DNA of 64,000 bases from Ciona savignyi. Its lineage: Eukaryota; Chordata; Ascidiacea; Phlebobranchia; Cionidae. Below the pieces are notes generated by a model, which was given only the letters and a program-made list of their open reading frames with translations, searched no databases and had not been told where the DNA came from. A program made the translations under genes and the position numbers. Location: assembly GCA_000149265.1 (NCBI GenBank), contig CH003232.1:2093024-2157023 (forward strand). Reading direction: 5' to 3'. Positions 48,801 through 59,819 of this stretch are shown here, one piece after another (the stretch's first letter is position 1; each line of letters opens with the position of its first letter).

Positions 48801-49269
48801 TGCTGCGAAAACGTCACCAACGCTCTCCTTTTTTTTTCAACGGCACGAAATTCACAGAGAATGTAAAGAAAGACTTGCTTGACAAAAAGAGCTTCTCCGC
48901 AAGTTAACGCGACTCCTATTGGCTGAGTTAGTCACTTGTAAATTCGTGTAAAATCGATAGAAATAAGAGGCGAAGCCTTGAAAAAGAAAGGCTATCACTC
49001 CTCGCATTTTTAATATTTCTCCGCGAAAATTACAGAGAATAAAATATAGGGTTTCCTTGATCGAATGAGCCATAGCTGAGGTCTCTACCATTACGCATTG
49101 CGGAGAAATCGTTTTTTAGATTTGCACCCATTTATGTACAGGCGGGATACCATGTTTTACCACCAACTCGCGATATATGGCGAGTTGGGACGGAAAGAGT
49201 AGCTTTTGTAGAGCATTTTAAAGATTTTTAGCATTACATTTAAAAGTTTTCTTTTTGGAATTCTTACAT
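45846..49269. other. Interior of the fold-back-like structure
   Basis: Mostly AT-rich. It has a G run at 46,860-46,875, a diverged SINE family 2 at 47,486-47,578 (minus) and a higher-GC block at 48,700-49,140. ORFs at 46757-46957, 47105-47353, 47840-48052 and 48852-49091 show no recognised domain, so no transposase could be named. Confidence 0.45.
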
Positions 49270-49620
49270 TTAAAATGGGACATATTATCGATAATTTTGA
49301 CACTGAAAAATAGGTATTTGCTTCAACCGAATTAATTTGTGTTACAACACAATTAAACCTCAGTGGGGTTTGCATAATTTATCTTTATGCCGTATTTTTT
49401 TACATTTTTTCAAGCATTTTGACACTGAAAAATATGTAATTGCTTGTATCGGTCTAAATTTTTGAGAACACGATAAAAACTCCAGTGGGATTGCATAATT
49501 TATCTTTATGCCGTACTTTTTTACCTTTTTTTAAGAATTTTGACACTAAAAAATAGGTAATTGCTTCAATCGGTCTAAATTTTTTTGCAGCACAATAAAA
49601 ACTCCAGTGGGGGTGTGTAT
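49270..49620 (+). repeat. Right inverted, internally tandem repeat (three ~120-base units)
   Basis: Each unit carries TTTTGACACTGAAAAATA, a TCGGTCTAAATTTTT-type block, ACTCCAGTGGGG and TTTATGCCGTA. The inner boundary GGGACATATTATCGATAA mirrors the left array. Confidence 0.75.
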
Positions 49621-50262
49621 ACCGACAACGCGGTTGTCACGTCAAACAAAACTATGCACATATTAGCTGAGGTAGAAACGTATTAAATACAAATCAATAA
49701 TTACAGAAAACTACGCAAGTTGGGCTTATATTGTTGGTTTAACTTGACATTTAAAGGCAATCAAGGTCGCAGTTGAAGGTTATTGCGTGTCGTTTAGATT
49801 TTTGTTGGCCGTGTTTGACACAGCAGACGAAGCCAAGTCAAATAATTAAATGTTTTCCTAGAGAATAAGTCATTAATGCTGCTAAATTAGGACTGCTTGA
49901 ATACATTGCCGCACCTGCAACTCCGCCATGAAGTCCAGTACACGTCAGTAGATGTAAGAACTATACAAATCAAATTGATTTTTGTGTTATTAAAAATCAG
50001 AACACAATTATAAATGAATAACTAGATCTAATACGTAAGCAAAAATTAATCAGACCTTTTAAGCTAAAAAAACATCATAAAATCACAAAAATAGTATTTC
50101 AGTTACGCAAGCTTAATAAGCCTCCACGAAGCTGCAAAATACATTGAATTTGGAAATGTAACCCGTTTTGCATTTGAATTAACTGCAATCGCACGTTATA
50201 AAAATTAGACGTAAAGTATCAGGTAAACCATGCACACATCGTAAGCATGCAACGACATTTAT
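49621..50262. other. Unassigned intergenic stretch
   Basis: No coding or repeat signal recognised. Confidence 0.4.
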
Positions 50263-50490
50263 GGTCCGACCGGTTAGTCTGGTGGTTTAGTGCGGCGCGT
50301 TTCAACTAATTGGTTTTTAAGGTTTAAAACTGGTCGCTAGCTAGTCGGTTGTGTCCTTGGGCAAGGAACTTAACGGACATTGCCTGAACCTAGCGGATTA
50401 ATGGGTTCTACCAAATTTAAGGAACGTGTGAATCATACACAACACACTGCAATACCCCCTTGGTTTTCCAATTCACGGGGATAAACATAA
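50263..50490 (+). repeat. SINE family 1 with small internal deletion
   Basis: Head GGTCCGACCGGTTAGTCTGG. About 40 bases of the CCGGTAACCCGACGG region are missing. Confidence 0.75.
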
Positions 50491-50637
50491 AAATGAAAGT
50501 TTGAAACTTGGATAAAAAAGATTTAGCTCATTGGCGATTTTGAATGTTACAGTAAACGTTTATTTCCTGAATATGTTTGTTTAAGAATAAGTTACTACAA
50601 AAACTACAGATCTTATCCGACATATAATATAACTGTT

Positions 50638-51006
50638 TCATTCGCAGGATTCAAAAATAGCTCCATTCTCTGTATAAGCAATTTAAAAGACATTAGGGGG
50701 AATAGTAACACCAAACATAGTGTTGTACCAATTGGCGACAATTCGGATTTTCCGTACTAAATTCAGAGCAATTCTCGATTAATCGGGGAACAATGGTTGT
50801 ACATTAATGCGTCATAATACGTACTGTTCTACTGCAGACAAGCTCGGTGACGTGACGATTTTCGCGGAATTTCGCGGCCGAAAACCGGTCTCGTTATCAA
50901 TCTTACCCGAAAACCGTCCCAAAATAACTTTTAATAACCGTACCGTCTTATCGGCGTTCTTATCTTCACCGCGACGTGACTGTTGATGTTCATTTCCTGC
51001 TCCCAT
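50638..51006 (-). CDS. Possible two-exon small protein (43 aa), tentative
   Basis: Exon 51006-50907 begins ATG GGA GCA GGA and reads a charged, basic 33-residue stretch with LLKVILGRF. It stops at a good GTAAGA donor. A CAG acceptor at 50,670 joins in phase to an 11-codon exon ending TGA (50669-50638). The region is GC-richer than its surroundings. No family was recognised and there is no signal peptide. This could be coincidence or part of a longer gene. Confidence 0.25.
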
Positions 51007-51667
51007 TGTTACGCAATAATTAACGCAACGTACCACCGATTTTGTGCTTCAAAATATTTAACAAATTTATAACAATACTGGCTCCATGCAATAAGTCATT
51101 TGGAAATCATAGCTTACTACCACCATTGATGAATCAGTTGGTATCGGTTAACAATTTACTAAGGAATTACTCTCTAATTAAAGCAGTCCTTGTAAGGTTA
51201 TTTAAAGACATTGCAAAAAATAATAATCGGTGGTTGCAACGGCTTTGCCAAACATTCCTTCCAAATGTGACCATATTCAAAGCAGTCTTTATTAAATTTA
51301 TCTTGGTATAAGGTAATCTGACGATTATCTATGTGGTTGGGCACATTTTTTCGGATTAATTTTTAATGAAATAAGTTTCGTATCATAAGCTTATCGATTA
51401 GAGTATTTTTGTTTGTTTTTTTATGTAAAAATTTCTATATAAATCGGTCGCTTTAACCACACAAGTATTTTAAATTTAATGCGCATAAAACATAAATGTT
51501 TAAAACCAAACCCTTTATCGCCGCCAAGTGATTTATATTTGAGATAAACCTAGTCGCTAAGCGGCGCTTGTCAACTACTACTTTTGAACGTCAAACGCAC
51601 CCGATTCATAAACCGATTAAAAAATACAAATAACGCAAACCCAGTTATTGGAAACTTACCTTGGTAA

Positions 51668-51740
51668 AAAAAATTGTCGTGTGGTCAAATTGTTAACGTG
51701 AACGATACATGTACCGAATTATATACAATGCAAAAACAGG
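51668..51740 (+). repeat. SINE family 2 fragment
   Basis: Head only: GTCGTGTGGTCAAATTG and the GATACATGTACCG block. Confidence 0.55.
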
Positions 51741-52007
51741 ATTAAAATAATAAATAAAATTGGAAAAATAAAGTTTCTATTAAAATTCTTACACTAATCT
51801 TCAAAGTAAATTGTTCGGTAAAGCAAAAAAAGTAATTCCATTACACATTAGTATTCGTAATAAATTGTCAACCGAAAATACGCTTCTGCTCGTGAACTTC
51901 TATTTTCGGAGTCAATTTGTTGCGACTAGAACCAAGTGGCTGGAACCGTTTGAGCTAAAAATAGCCGAAGTATTGTCATGCTCTATTGCAACTTTAAGTA
52001 GAAATTA

Positions 52008-52255
52008 ATTCTTCCGGTTTTCAGATAATAAAATGGGGGAAAGGTGAGAAATGTTTCTTACGTTTAAGAGAAAATGTCGTTGGGGTATTTTAAAAAATAA
52101 ACTATTCTATTCATCCATTGGGGCCCATTAATAAATTCTTCCGGTTTTTAGTCAAACAAAATAAAGGAAAACGTGTGAAATCTTTCTTTCGTTTAAGAGA
52201 AAATAACGACGGGGTATTTTGAAAACTAAACGATTCTTTTCATCCGGTGGGACCC
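52008..52255 (+). repeat. Tandem duplication, ~125-base unit
   Basis: Two units, each starting AATTCTTCCGGTTTT and containing CGTTTAAGAGAAAAT, GGGGTATTTT and TTCATCC. They are moderately diverged. Confidence 0.75.
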
Positions 52256-52439
52256 TCGTTCTACCACATTCTTAAAAGTTTGGCTATGAAGCCCTTGATG
52301 TCTCTCTTCTCCTAGCGTCTTAATTGGACACACCCACATTTCTGTCAGGCAAACGCAAATAATTGAACTGTCACCACATTTCAAGACACGCCTGCATCTC
52401 GTTATGAAAGCACGCACGCAACATTTTTGGTCTGTATTA

Positions 52440-53123
52440 ACAAAGGATTTTAGAAAAACGAGTTCGATTGCGTCTTTGTAAAAGATTTCGCAATAAAATT
52501 TTTACCTTTTAAACTTTTGTTTGTATTTTTATCTTAAAACACCTGTTTAAAAGTATACGGCCCAGCAGACCCACATTTCTAATGATATTTACAAAAAAAT
52601 TTACAATTTACAATTGTTTATTTTTGTTTTGTTTTTAGTGCTTTAAAAACAATAATTTACCTAAAACTCAATATAGCAAATTGCAATATGCATTGAATTC
52701 TACCATTAACACATATTACCCCTGCAATTCGACAGCCCTCTTGCGATATAACTCGACTCTAAACGAAATATTCTGCCTATCAATCTTGTTATAACATTTT
52801 CGTTTACTCATTTATCAGTACAAAACTATACTATTGTATATCCAGTGTACGAAATCTTTATATCGCAATTTAAAAAAATATGTATATAAATTCGCCTAAT
52901 AAATTCATAATAAATCTTAATTAATTATTTATTAAATGGATATGATTGGCATTTTATAATCCAATATTTGCGTAGTACTAAAATAAGATATTTACCGACA
53001 GAAATAAGAAAATTTATACTCATTCCTATTCCACCCTTACAGCGTGGGATTTAAAACTGCGGATTGCAGAAATTGTTACTAATTAACGCCCCAATGGTAG
53101 TGTGGATTATGGAGCATTATAAC
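52440..53123. other. Unassigned AT-rich stretch
   Basis: Nothing recognised. Confidence 0.4.
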
Positions 53124-53300
53124 CAGTGATGGGCTTCAAGAGGTTCGCATGGGTTTGGTCGAACCCGTTCTTGAAACGTCGGGATAATCACCGATCCGAT
53201 TCTTGCTTTTTTACTGACATTAGACCTTTTAGGGAACCTGTTGTTAGTAAGTATGATATAAAAGAGAACCTGTTCTTAAAATTATGAATGCCATCACTTG
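53124..53300. mobile_element. MITE with CAGTGATGGGC / GCCATCACTT ends
   Basis: The same element recurs at 59,270-59,441. Flanks ATTATAAC and GATATAAC agree at 6 of 8 positions, suggesting an old hAT-type target duplication. Confidence 0.65.
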
Positions 53301-53519
53301 ATATAACCTTGTTTTGCATTAATTTAAATAGTTCCCTCGTTTCATATGTCCCTCCATTGCTATCATATCATAATATAATTCTATCAAACAAATACTTACG
53401 ATTATTTAACTTTTTTTCCACGTTCTTTAATCTTATATTCAAAATTGTGCACACATAAAATCTGTAAAATATTATTTTTAATCTTGGATTAATACGATAA
53501 GTATTTTAGTGATTAAATA

Positions 53520-53700
53520 CGCAACTAAGTTAAGTTGTTTTTAGCATTTGAATATGCGCCTAATTAGTACTGGTAAGTATTGCAATGAATAAATACACGC
53601 CTGAGTACTGGTAAGTTTTTTAGAATTTTAATATGTGCCTAATAAATACTGTTAAGTATTATATAGTGCTTAACTATACGCCTAAGCACTGTCAACCTCT
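53520..53700 (+). repeat. Degenerate tandem repeat (~55-60-base unit)
   Basis: At least three units built on TAAGTATT...CGCCTAAGTACTG. Confidence 0.5.
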
Positions 53701-54089
53701 TTAGCTTAAAGACGAATTTACTTTCTCGTCAGCTATAGGAAACGCATAAAAATGTCACATTTAATTCGCATTTATACTTTAATCCTGTGAAGTTTTTCAC
53801 ATTTTAATCTTTTTACACAATTTTCCCATTAGGCCCGCGTTTAAGAGGTTGGTGCGAAAATAGTTGGCTAATTATAGTTGTTTATAGTATGTTTATAGCG
53901 ATTTTTGCGATTTTAATAACAGATAAAATCCCAGCACGACTTGGAAATGTCATGACCTTGAACCGGTTCGCTCGTTTTCTGTGTAAAAGGTTAATGGATT
54001 CTAGTCATACTAGTTTGTATGCTGCTATAAACTATACAACTATATATCTTATCGTTTGGCTAGATTTGTCGAATTTATGGTCGAATATT

Positions 54090-54345
54090 CGACCGGTTAG
54101 TCTGATGGTTTAGCCGAAGGGTTGCAGATTCGAATCTGGTTTCTAGCTAGCTGTAGTTGTGTCCTTGAACAAAGTACTTAACGGACATCACCTGAACCCA
54201 GTGAATTTATGGGTTCTACCAAATTAAAGGACCGTGTCTATCATACACAACACACAATATCATACACAACACACAATAGCTCCTGTAACCCGATGGTGGA
54301 CGCGAGGTAATCTGACGATTGCTCGTGTGTTAAGCTGCTTGGTGT
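54090..54345 (+). repeat. SINE family 1 with a short internal tandem
   Basis: TATCATACACAACACACAA is repeated twice inside the body (about 54,239-54,278). Confidence 0.75.
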
Positions 54346-55188
54346 TATCTTATCCTTTGTTTTAAAACATTACTATGAAATCCATATTACCAGAGAAAAT
54401 CTGTATTAAAATGTTGAACCGCGATTATCAACCATTAAATTGATTTAAACATAAATAATTTTACAGAAAAAAAGCTGTATATATTATTATTTAATAAGTT
54501 TAATCGGTCCAATTTGGTTTAAAGATTCATTTACCGTTATTTTCGGATAGGTTACCAAGAAAACCTGCATTCAAGTGTTAAAACAACGATTAATCGCTCG
54601 TTAAATTGGCCTAAATAGATTGTATTAACGGATTTAAACATGAATATTTGACAAGAGAATTTTAGTAAAAAATGATTCTGTAGAAATGCCTCGATAACGC
54701 GACAGTAACTAAATTTATAGAAATGTCAGATTTATAGAAAAATATTTTACCACGATTATTAATTAAATGAAGCTCTCGATGGTCAAGACAGAGGCAATGA
54801 TTATGAACAGGTATGTCTACAGTTGGGTTGCAGAAGCTGTTCTAAAGTGCTTTTTATTTTATAATACAACTATTCGATTTATACTTAAACATGGAAATAT
54901 CAATCAGCGGTAATGCAAAAATTAAAGTAAACCTAATTAATCAGTCTCTGTAAACCATATTAGCATTAGATCGTTTAGTGGGTGGTGATATGTAACAATT
55001 TCTACAATAGGTTAGGAAGTGGTTAGAATTTAGTATGAATTGACGAATTTTCGTAGTCTTGTATTTCCTCCTTTTAGCACTACCATTCGAAATCATCTAT
55101 GTTTTATACCATTGGGACAAGACGACGCCATTTTTAAGTTTCATTAAATGGTAGCCATGACGGACATTAAACTATTTTTTTAGCTTTA
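54346..55188. other. Unassigned AT-rich stretch
   Basis: Nothing recognised. Confidence 0.4.
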
Positions 55189-55290
55189 AACGGTCGTGTG
55201 GCCGAATGGTTAACGCGACCGATTTATATACAAATTTTCTTGGTAAAATGGTATTAATGACGAGCCCATCATGGGATCGAGACTGGTGCC
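55189..55290 (+). repeat. SINE family 2
   Basis: Near-consensus head CGGTCGTGTGGCCGAATGG. Confidence 0.75.
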
Positions 55291-55704
55291 CAATATACTT
55301 TTAATTTTAAATAAAAGTTTGATTCTTGGGTTTTATGTTTATTATAATAAGTTGCAGCTGAAATAAATATCATAGTGAAGAAACAAGATAAATAGTAAAC
55401 ACATGTACATATATAAACAAATAGAAAAAAGGCGCGCTAAACGTATATCGTGAAATGCGAGTTACAATACCGGAACGAAAGAAGTATAGAAATGCAGATA
55501 ATAAAAAATTAATAGACGATAAAAAATACAAAAAATGGAAAATAGTATTGCGCGAGATTGTGTTTTTTTACAACTGAAAACTATGATACAAAATAAACAA
55601 AACGCTGCGCAATAGTTCAACGAGTTCTCCAAGCCGCATGGTGGCGCTGTTCCCCCCACTAGTGTTCTTTGCCGAAGTGATAAGTTGTGACGATGAATCA
55701 ATTA

Positions 55705-58529
55705 TTATCGTGAGTCGCATTCTCTCTGCGCTCTGGCAGATGATACGCCGCGTAGAATGGCATTCGTGAAGCATTCATCGAAGGCTAGTTCACTCACAGG
55801 TTTTATAGGGCGCCTGGAAATGAAAAAAATGCATTGAAATCTCCCAATTATGTTTATTTTGTTCCTTTTTTAATCGGAATAAATTTCGAACCACTGAAGG
55901 GTTCGTTGTTAGGACATATTTTTGCATATAATTCTGTATATGAATCGGCCGTGATAACCATTAGGCCGCACGACCGTTTCCAAATGTTAAAATCCCCAAA
56001 AGAATCTTTTAAAAAACAACCTGCACCGCCTTGGTAACACCTCTTAGGGAAATCTTAATTTGTTTAAAAACGCCTGGGACACATGTAGATGCCATACAAT
56101 CGTGTAAAAAGTTGAGGGGTCAGAGAAACAAAAGCTCGCACGCGTTGATCCCCGATTCCTACGTCCAACTTCCACCCATATTCGGAAATATTGCGTCAGA
56201 AATAGTCTCTTCAAGTAACACGAGCTTTCCGGGTGGCTTTATCGTCATAATTGCAGTTATTTTATAACAATAGGAGACATTAGTTCTCCAGGTGCATAGG
56301 TATCAAATGAAACCAAAAAAACAAGAACTTTGTACCCCCCATAGGTAGCTTACAAGATGGTTCGAAATATTTCCTTGGAGACGCAAAAATAACACCCAGC
56401 AAGAGACGTGTTTGATTGGCCAGTTTAAAACGACACCCGAGAGCTTTAGCCAATGAGAAAGTAGTTATATTTCATGACGTTGCGACATCTCTTTTACAGT
56501 CCTTGCTTTGCAATATGGAACCCACCAAAAGAGCTTTTAATCCGCGCTTTATCAGTCTATCATCTCGGTTAGAACTATATGCGCGAAATTTTTTGACGTC
56601 CATTTTGGGGGTTTAATTTTTAGATTTTTTTAAATTAGAAAATTAGACATTTGATTACACAACCTAAGCCTAAGTAATTTTAATAATTTCCCTCCCTTCT
56701 ATTTTTTGTACACTTCTCGTTAGTTAATATCAAAAAGTAAACGTTTGTTCGGTAGAAAATTATTTTTCGAGCTGTTTTAAATGGCGTAGATTTTATATTC
56801 CTTTTTTAATAAAGTTGTACTGCACGGACAGCGATTCTAATTATGATTTTTTAAAAAAATTATAATTTTTTCACTTTAATATTTTCCGTTTAAAGGTTAT
56901 ACTTTCACTAATGAAAGTAAAGTAAAAATCGTCGGTGTACCCTACAAGTTTATACAGAAAAAACATTAACCTTCTTAAACTATGGTTTCAAGAAAAATAT
57001 AAATTGTTGAACTAGTTTTAAATTGAGATTATAGAGAGTGCGATATATTACGAGTTATTGCGTCTTTTTTACATTTGTGCGCTTTTTTGGTTTATCTAAG
57101 ACATGACCTATAATATCAAGGATATATAGTTTGTCCTATTTGCCAATTTTCACATATTTTTACTCTAGTTTTACTTACCTCGAAAAAACTCTCGCAGATT
57201 CAATTTGTTTCAGTTGTTTTTGATGAAGTTTTGCTTGCTCCTTGACTATCCACGCTTCGGCTCCAAGGAAACTCCGTACGCGGCGATTCAACGCACCAGA
57301 ACCCCGCCGAAGTAGCCTTCTGACCTCGATCTTTGTGAGGAGTTTTATAAGTTCAATCTCTCTTCGTTCGATTTCGGACGTTTCTTTATCCGCCTCCAGT
57401 TCGTCAATAATTTCCGTTAGAATTGCATTCGTACTGAAATTATATAATAAAATAATTTATGCATTCAGTTATGGAAAATAAATTTCGTGCCCCGCCCAAA
57501 ATAACTGTAGACGTTAAAAACGAGCTTTACTTCTTTAGATATTTATTTTAAAATATTTTTAAATGAAATAATGAAACTGAAACACAACTATAAATTATCA
57601 ATTTGTGTAATGTCACTATTTAAATAAAATAAATATACAAACAGTTTAACAGCTAATTAATGTTTCCATCGGGTACTAAATTTAAATTTAAAGCATAAAA
57701 CCAACTGTGTCGTGAAGATAAATAGGGTAAAGTTAAAGAAATACTAATTCAGGGTTACTTTTCCATGTTGAGACGTTTTTAGTGACCATATAAATACTTA
57801 GGTTTTTCAAACGGAATATAGATAGTTCGATGTGTCCTTTGGGCAAGGCACTTAACGGACATTGCCTGAACCCAGCGGATTAATGGGTTCTACCAAATTG
57901 AAGGAACATGTCTATCATATACAACACACTGAAATAGCTCCGGTAACCCGACGGTGGGCGCGAGGTGATCTGAAGATTGCCCGTGTTTTGCCCCCTTGGT
58001 TTTCCCATTCACGGCGGAAAACCATATATATATAGTAATGTTTTTTAAACCTTGGGTATAGTTAAATCCTGTATTGGAAAAACGTAGAACAAAGTTGCGT
58101 AATTAACGCACGGTCTTGTGGCCGAATGGTTAACGCGACCGATCTAATTTCAATATGAAAACACGGTTTTAGTAACGAGCACATAATTGGTTCGTATTCT
58201 ATTCCGTGAAAAGTTGCACAATTAGCTGAAATATCGCCAAATCGAATTGCTTTTCCGAAAACGAAATTGCGACAGATAAACGAAATTTGAAATTTAATTT
58301 ACCGTTCCGCATGGTGGAGCTCGTTGCTTGGAACTCGTCTGCCATTTTCCCTGGACGTATGGTGTCTGCAAAACGACAAATTATATTAAAATCTAAACGG
58401 ACATAAATGTTTAATCATAGTTAATTTTACCTACCTTTTAATGGGCTTCGAAAGTGTCATTTCAATGGCGATAGTAAGCAGGGCGAAGATAATAAACACT
58501 TTTGCCATAATTGGTTGAGCATTCGACAT
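55705..58529 (-). CDS. Small secreted protein with many dibasic sites and C-terminal two-Cys motif (173 aa), member 2
   Basis: Four exons: 58529-58435, 58365-58303, 57433-57179 and 55813-55705 (TAA stop). Splice sites are consensus and every junction falls in the same phase. A signal peptide is clearest from the second Met (residue 8: MAKVFIIFALLTIAIEM) and is followed by TLSKPIKR, comparable to AKPIST in member 1. The middle (54-138) is charged and probably helical, with Arg-Arg at 76-77, 91-92, 95-96 and 103-104. Before the last exon it reads ARVFSR, as member 1 reads ASIFR. The last exon has AFDEC (Cys152) and Cys170. TNAIL occurs near the start of exon 3 and again in exon 4. It is most likely secreted and may be cleaved at dibasic sites. 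The family is not recognised. Confidence 0.65.
55868..55978 (-). repeat. SINE family 2 in intron 3 of secreted-protein member 2
   Basis: B-box-like TTTCGAACC and head TAGGCCGCACGACCG (plus-strand reading). Confidence 0.65.
56390..56480. promoter_or_regulatory. Cluster of CCAAT and CRE-like motifs (weak)
   Basis: Contains GATTGGCC, GCCAATGAG and CATGACGTTG within about 80 bases, inside intron 3 of member 2. It may be chance. Confidence 0.2.
57826..58019 (+). repeat. SINE family 1, head truncated, in intron 2 of secreted-protein member 2
   Basis: Body and tail to CATTCACGGCGG. Confidence 0.75.
58107..58212 (+). repeat. SINE family 2 in intron 2 of secreted-protein member 2
   Basis: Head ACGGTCTTGTGGCCGAATGG, about 90 bases after the family 1 copy. 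Confidence 0.7.
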
Positions 58530-58583
58530 TTTTAAAAGAAATTTGTAGTTTTTGTTTGCAAATACGATAAAATAAGTACGCTG
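58530..58583 (-). promoter_or_regulatory. Strong acceptor-like site 51 bases upstream of the member 2 start codon
   Basis: The minus strand reads CATCTTTATTTTTATTTTCAG, ending at 58,581. It is a textbook pyrimidine tract and acceptor with no upstream coding exon. This is a candidate spliced-leader acceptor or the end of a 5' untranslated intron. Confidence 0.5.
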
Positions 58584-58739
58584 AAAATAAAAATAAAGAT
58601 GTTTTTAGTTTTCCAGATTTACTTTATACAATATATTAAATAACCCTTCCAAGATACTGTAGAAACTGTGGCTATGTTAGTTTTGTAAAAAAAAGAAATT
58701 TTGATTTAAATAATATAGTAATGTCCCCCTAAAGAAGTT

Positions 58740-59230
58740 AAATCATAAACTTCCTAACGCGATTTAATACCCGCTGCGCTTAAACCTCACTGTCTGGAGA
58801 CGTTCCGTCTGATACGGATTGCAAACGACTTCGCGAGACTTTATAGCGATCTTTACTCAATCACACCTAGGACACACCTTCTCATTGACTGCTCTCTCAC
58901 GTGACCTACTCTCGCCACGCTCTACCGCGCATGCTCGTACACACTATTGTGACATCACAAGTCACCATTGTCTTGGGACGACACCCACCACGCGATTGTT
59001 GTCCCGACACAACGAAAATAACTTTGCGAACCTACGCGAAGGACCGTACAGTTGTTTATTTACATGACCTTTACTACGACATTACTATTACCGCCTACAC
59101 TAGGGCTAAAAGCAGATGTGTACGTAATTCAAGCCTAAAAACCAACAAAGCTCAAAGTACGATCTTATTCATTAGAGTAAAAACCCGTGTTTACCTCCAC
59201 GGCGATAACTCGCTAAGGGCATTGGAAAAG
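58740..59230. promoter_or_regulatory. GC-richer block upstream of secreted-protein member 2
   Basis: Base composition rises here. Palindromic TCACGTGA (E-box) and a TGTGACATCACA palindrome occur within about 70 bases. It may be the gene's promoter or a solo repeat element. Overlapping ORFs here lack domain features. Confidence 0.3.
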
Positions 59231-59269
59231 CTAACATTGTAGATACTTCCACGCGCATACATATACTGG

Positions 59270-59441
59270 CAATGATGGAATTCCAGAGGTTCGCATAAGT
59301 TCGGTCGAACCCGTTCTTGGAACGTCGGGATAATCACCGATCCGATTCTTGCGTTTTTACAGACATTAGACCTTTTAGGGAACCTGTTGTTAGTACGATA
59401 CAAAAGAGAAAATGTTCTTAAAATGTTGAATCCCATCACTG
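59270..59441. mobile_element. MITE, same family as 53,124-53,300
   Basis: Shares GTCGAACCCGTTCTTG, GTCGGGATAATCACCGATCC and TTTTAGGGAACCTGTTG. No target duplication was recognised. Confidence 0.65.
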
Positions 59442-59694
59442 GCTGTATAGGTTTCTGCAGATTCAGTACTTAAAGGTTCATTTCACCCCTTATATCCTTG
59501 AAGGTACGTCTTTAAACTAATTGGATGTCTGATCTGAGAGACTGGACATGTCGGCGTTGCTTAAATTGAAATAAACTAAAAAAAACCTTTCTTTTATACT
59601 TTCATGTCGAGTAAGCGGTTTTGGCCTTCCTTTTTGCTTCTTAAATTCGTTCATTCGCGCGTTTTACTTTTCATTTGCTACAACGAGTAAGTTA

Positions 59695-59808
59695 ATTTTT
59701 TACTAAGCTAAGATTGGAACACGCAACTGATTCGTTACATGGCCCATTCATTATATACAATTCTGCATATAAATCGGTTGCGCTAAATATTTATCCACAC
59801 TGCCTTTT
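59695..59808 (-). repeat. SINE family 2, diverged
   Basis: TTACTAAGCTAAGATTGG at one end and TTATCCACACTGCC at the other. Confidence 0.5.
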
Positions 59809-59819
59809 ACTCTTGAGCT

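Noticed and set aside
49270..49620. CRISPR-like direct repeats
   Set aside because: Units are about 120 bases with no constant short repeat and unique spacers. They are part of a eukaryotic inverted repeat structure.
56031..56267. 78-aa plus ORF, and an antisense 29-codon ATG frame, in intron 3 of member 2
   Set aside because: The two frames compete, no splice phase links either to member 2, and no motif was recognised.
58819..59242. Overlapping plus-strand ORFs of 82 and 113 aa
   Set aside because: They have no domain and no splice context, and lie in a GC-richer block upstream of a minus-strand gene. Length alone is not convincing.
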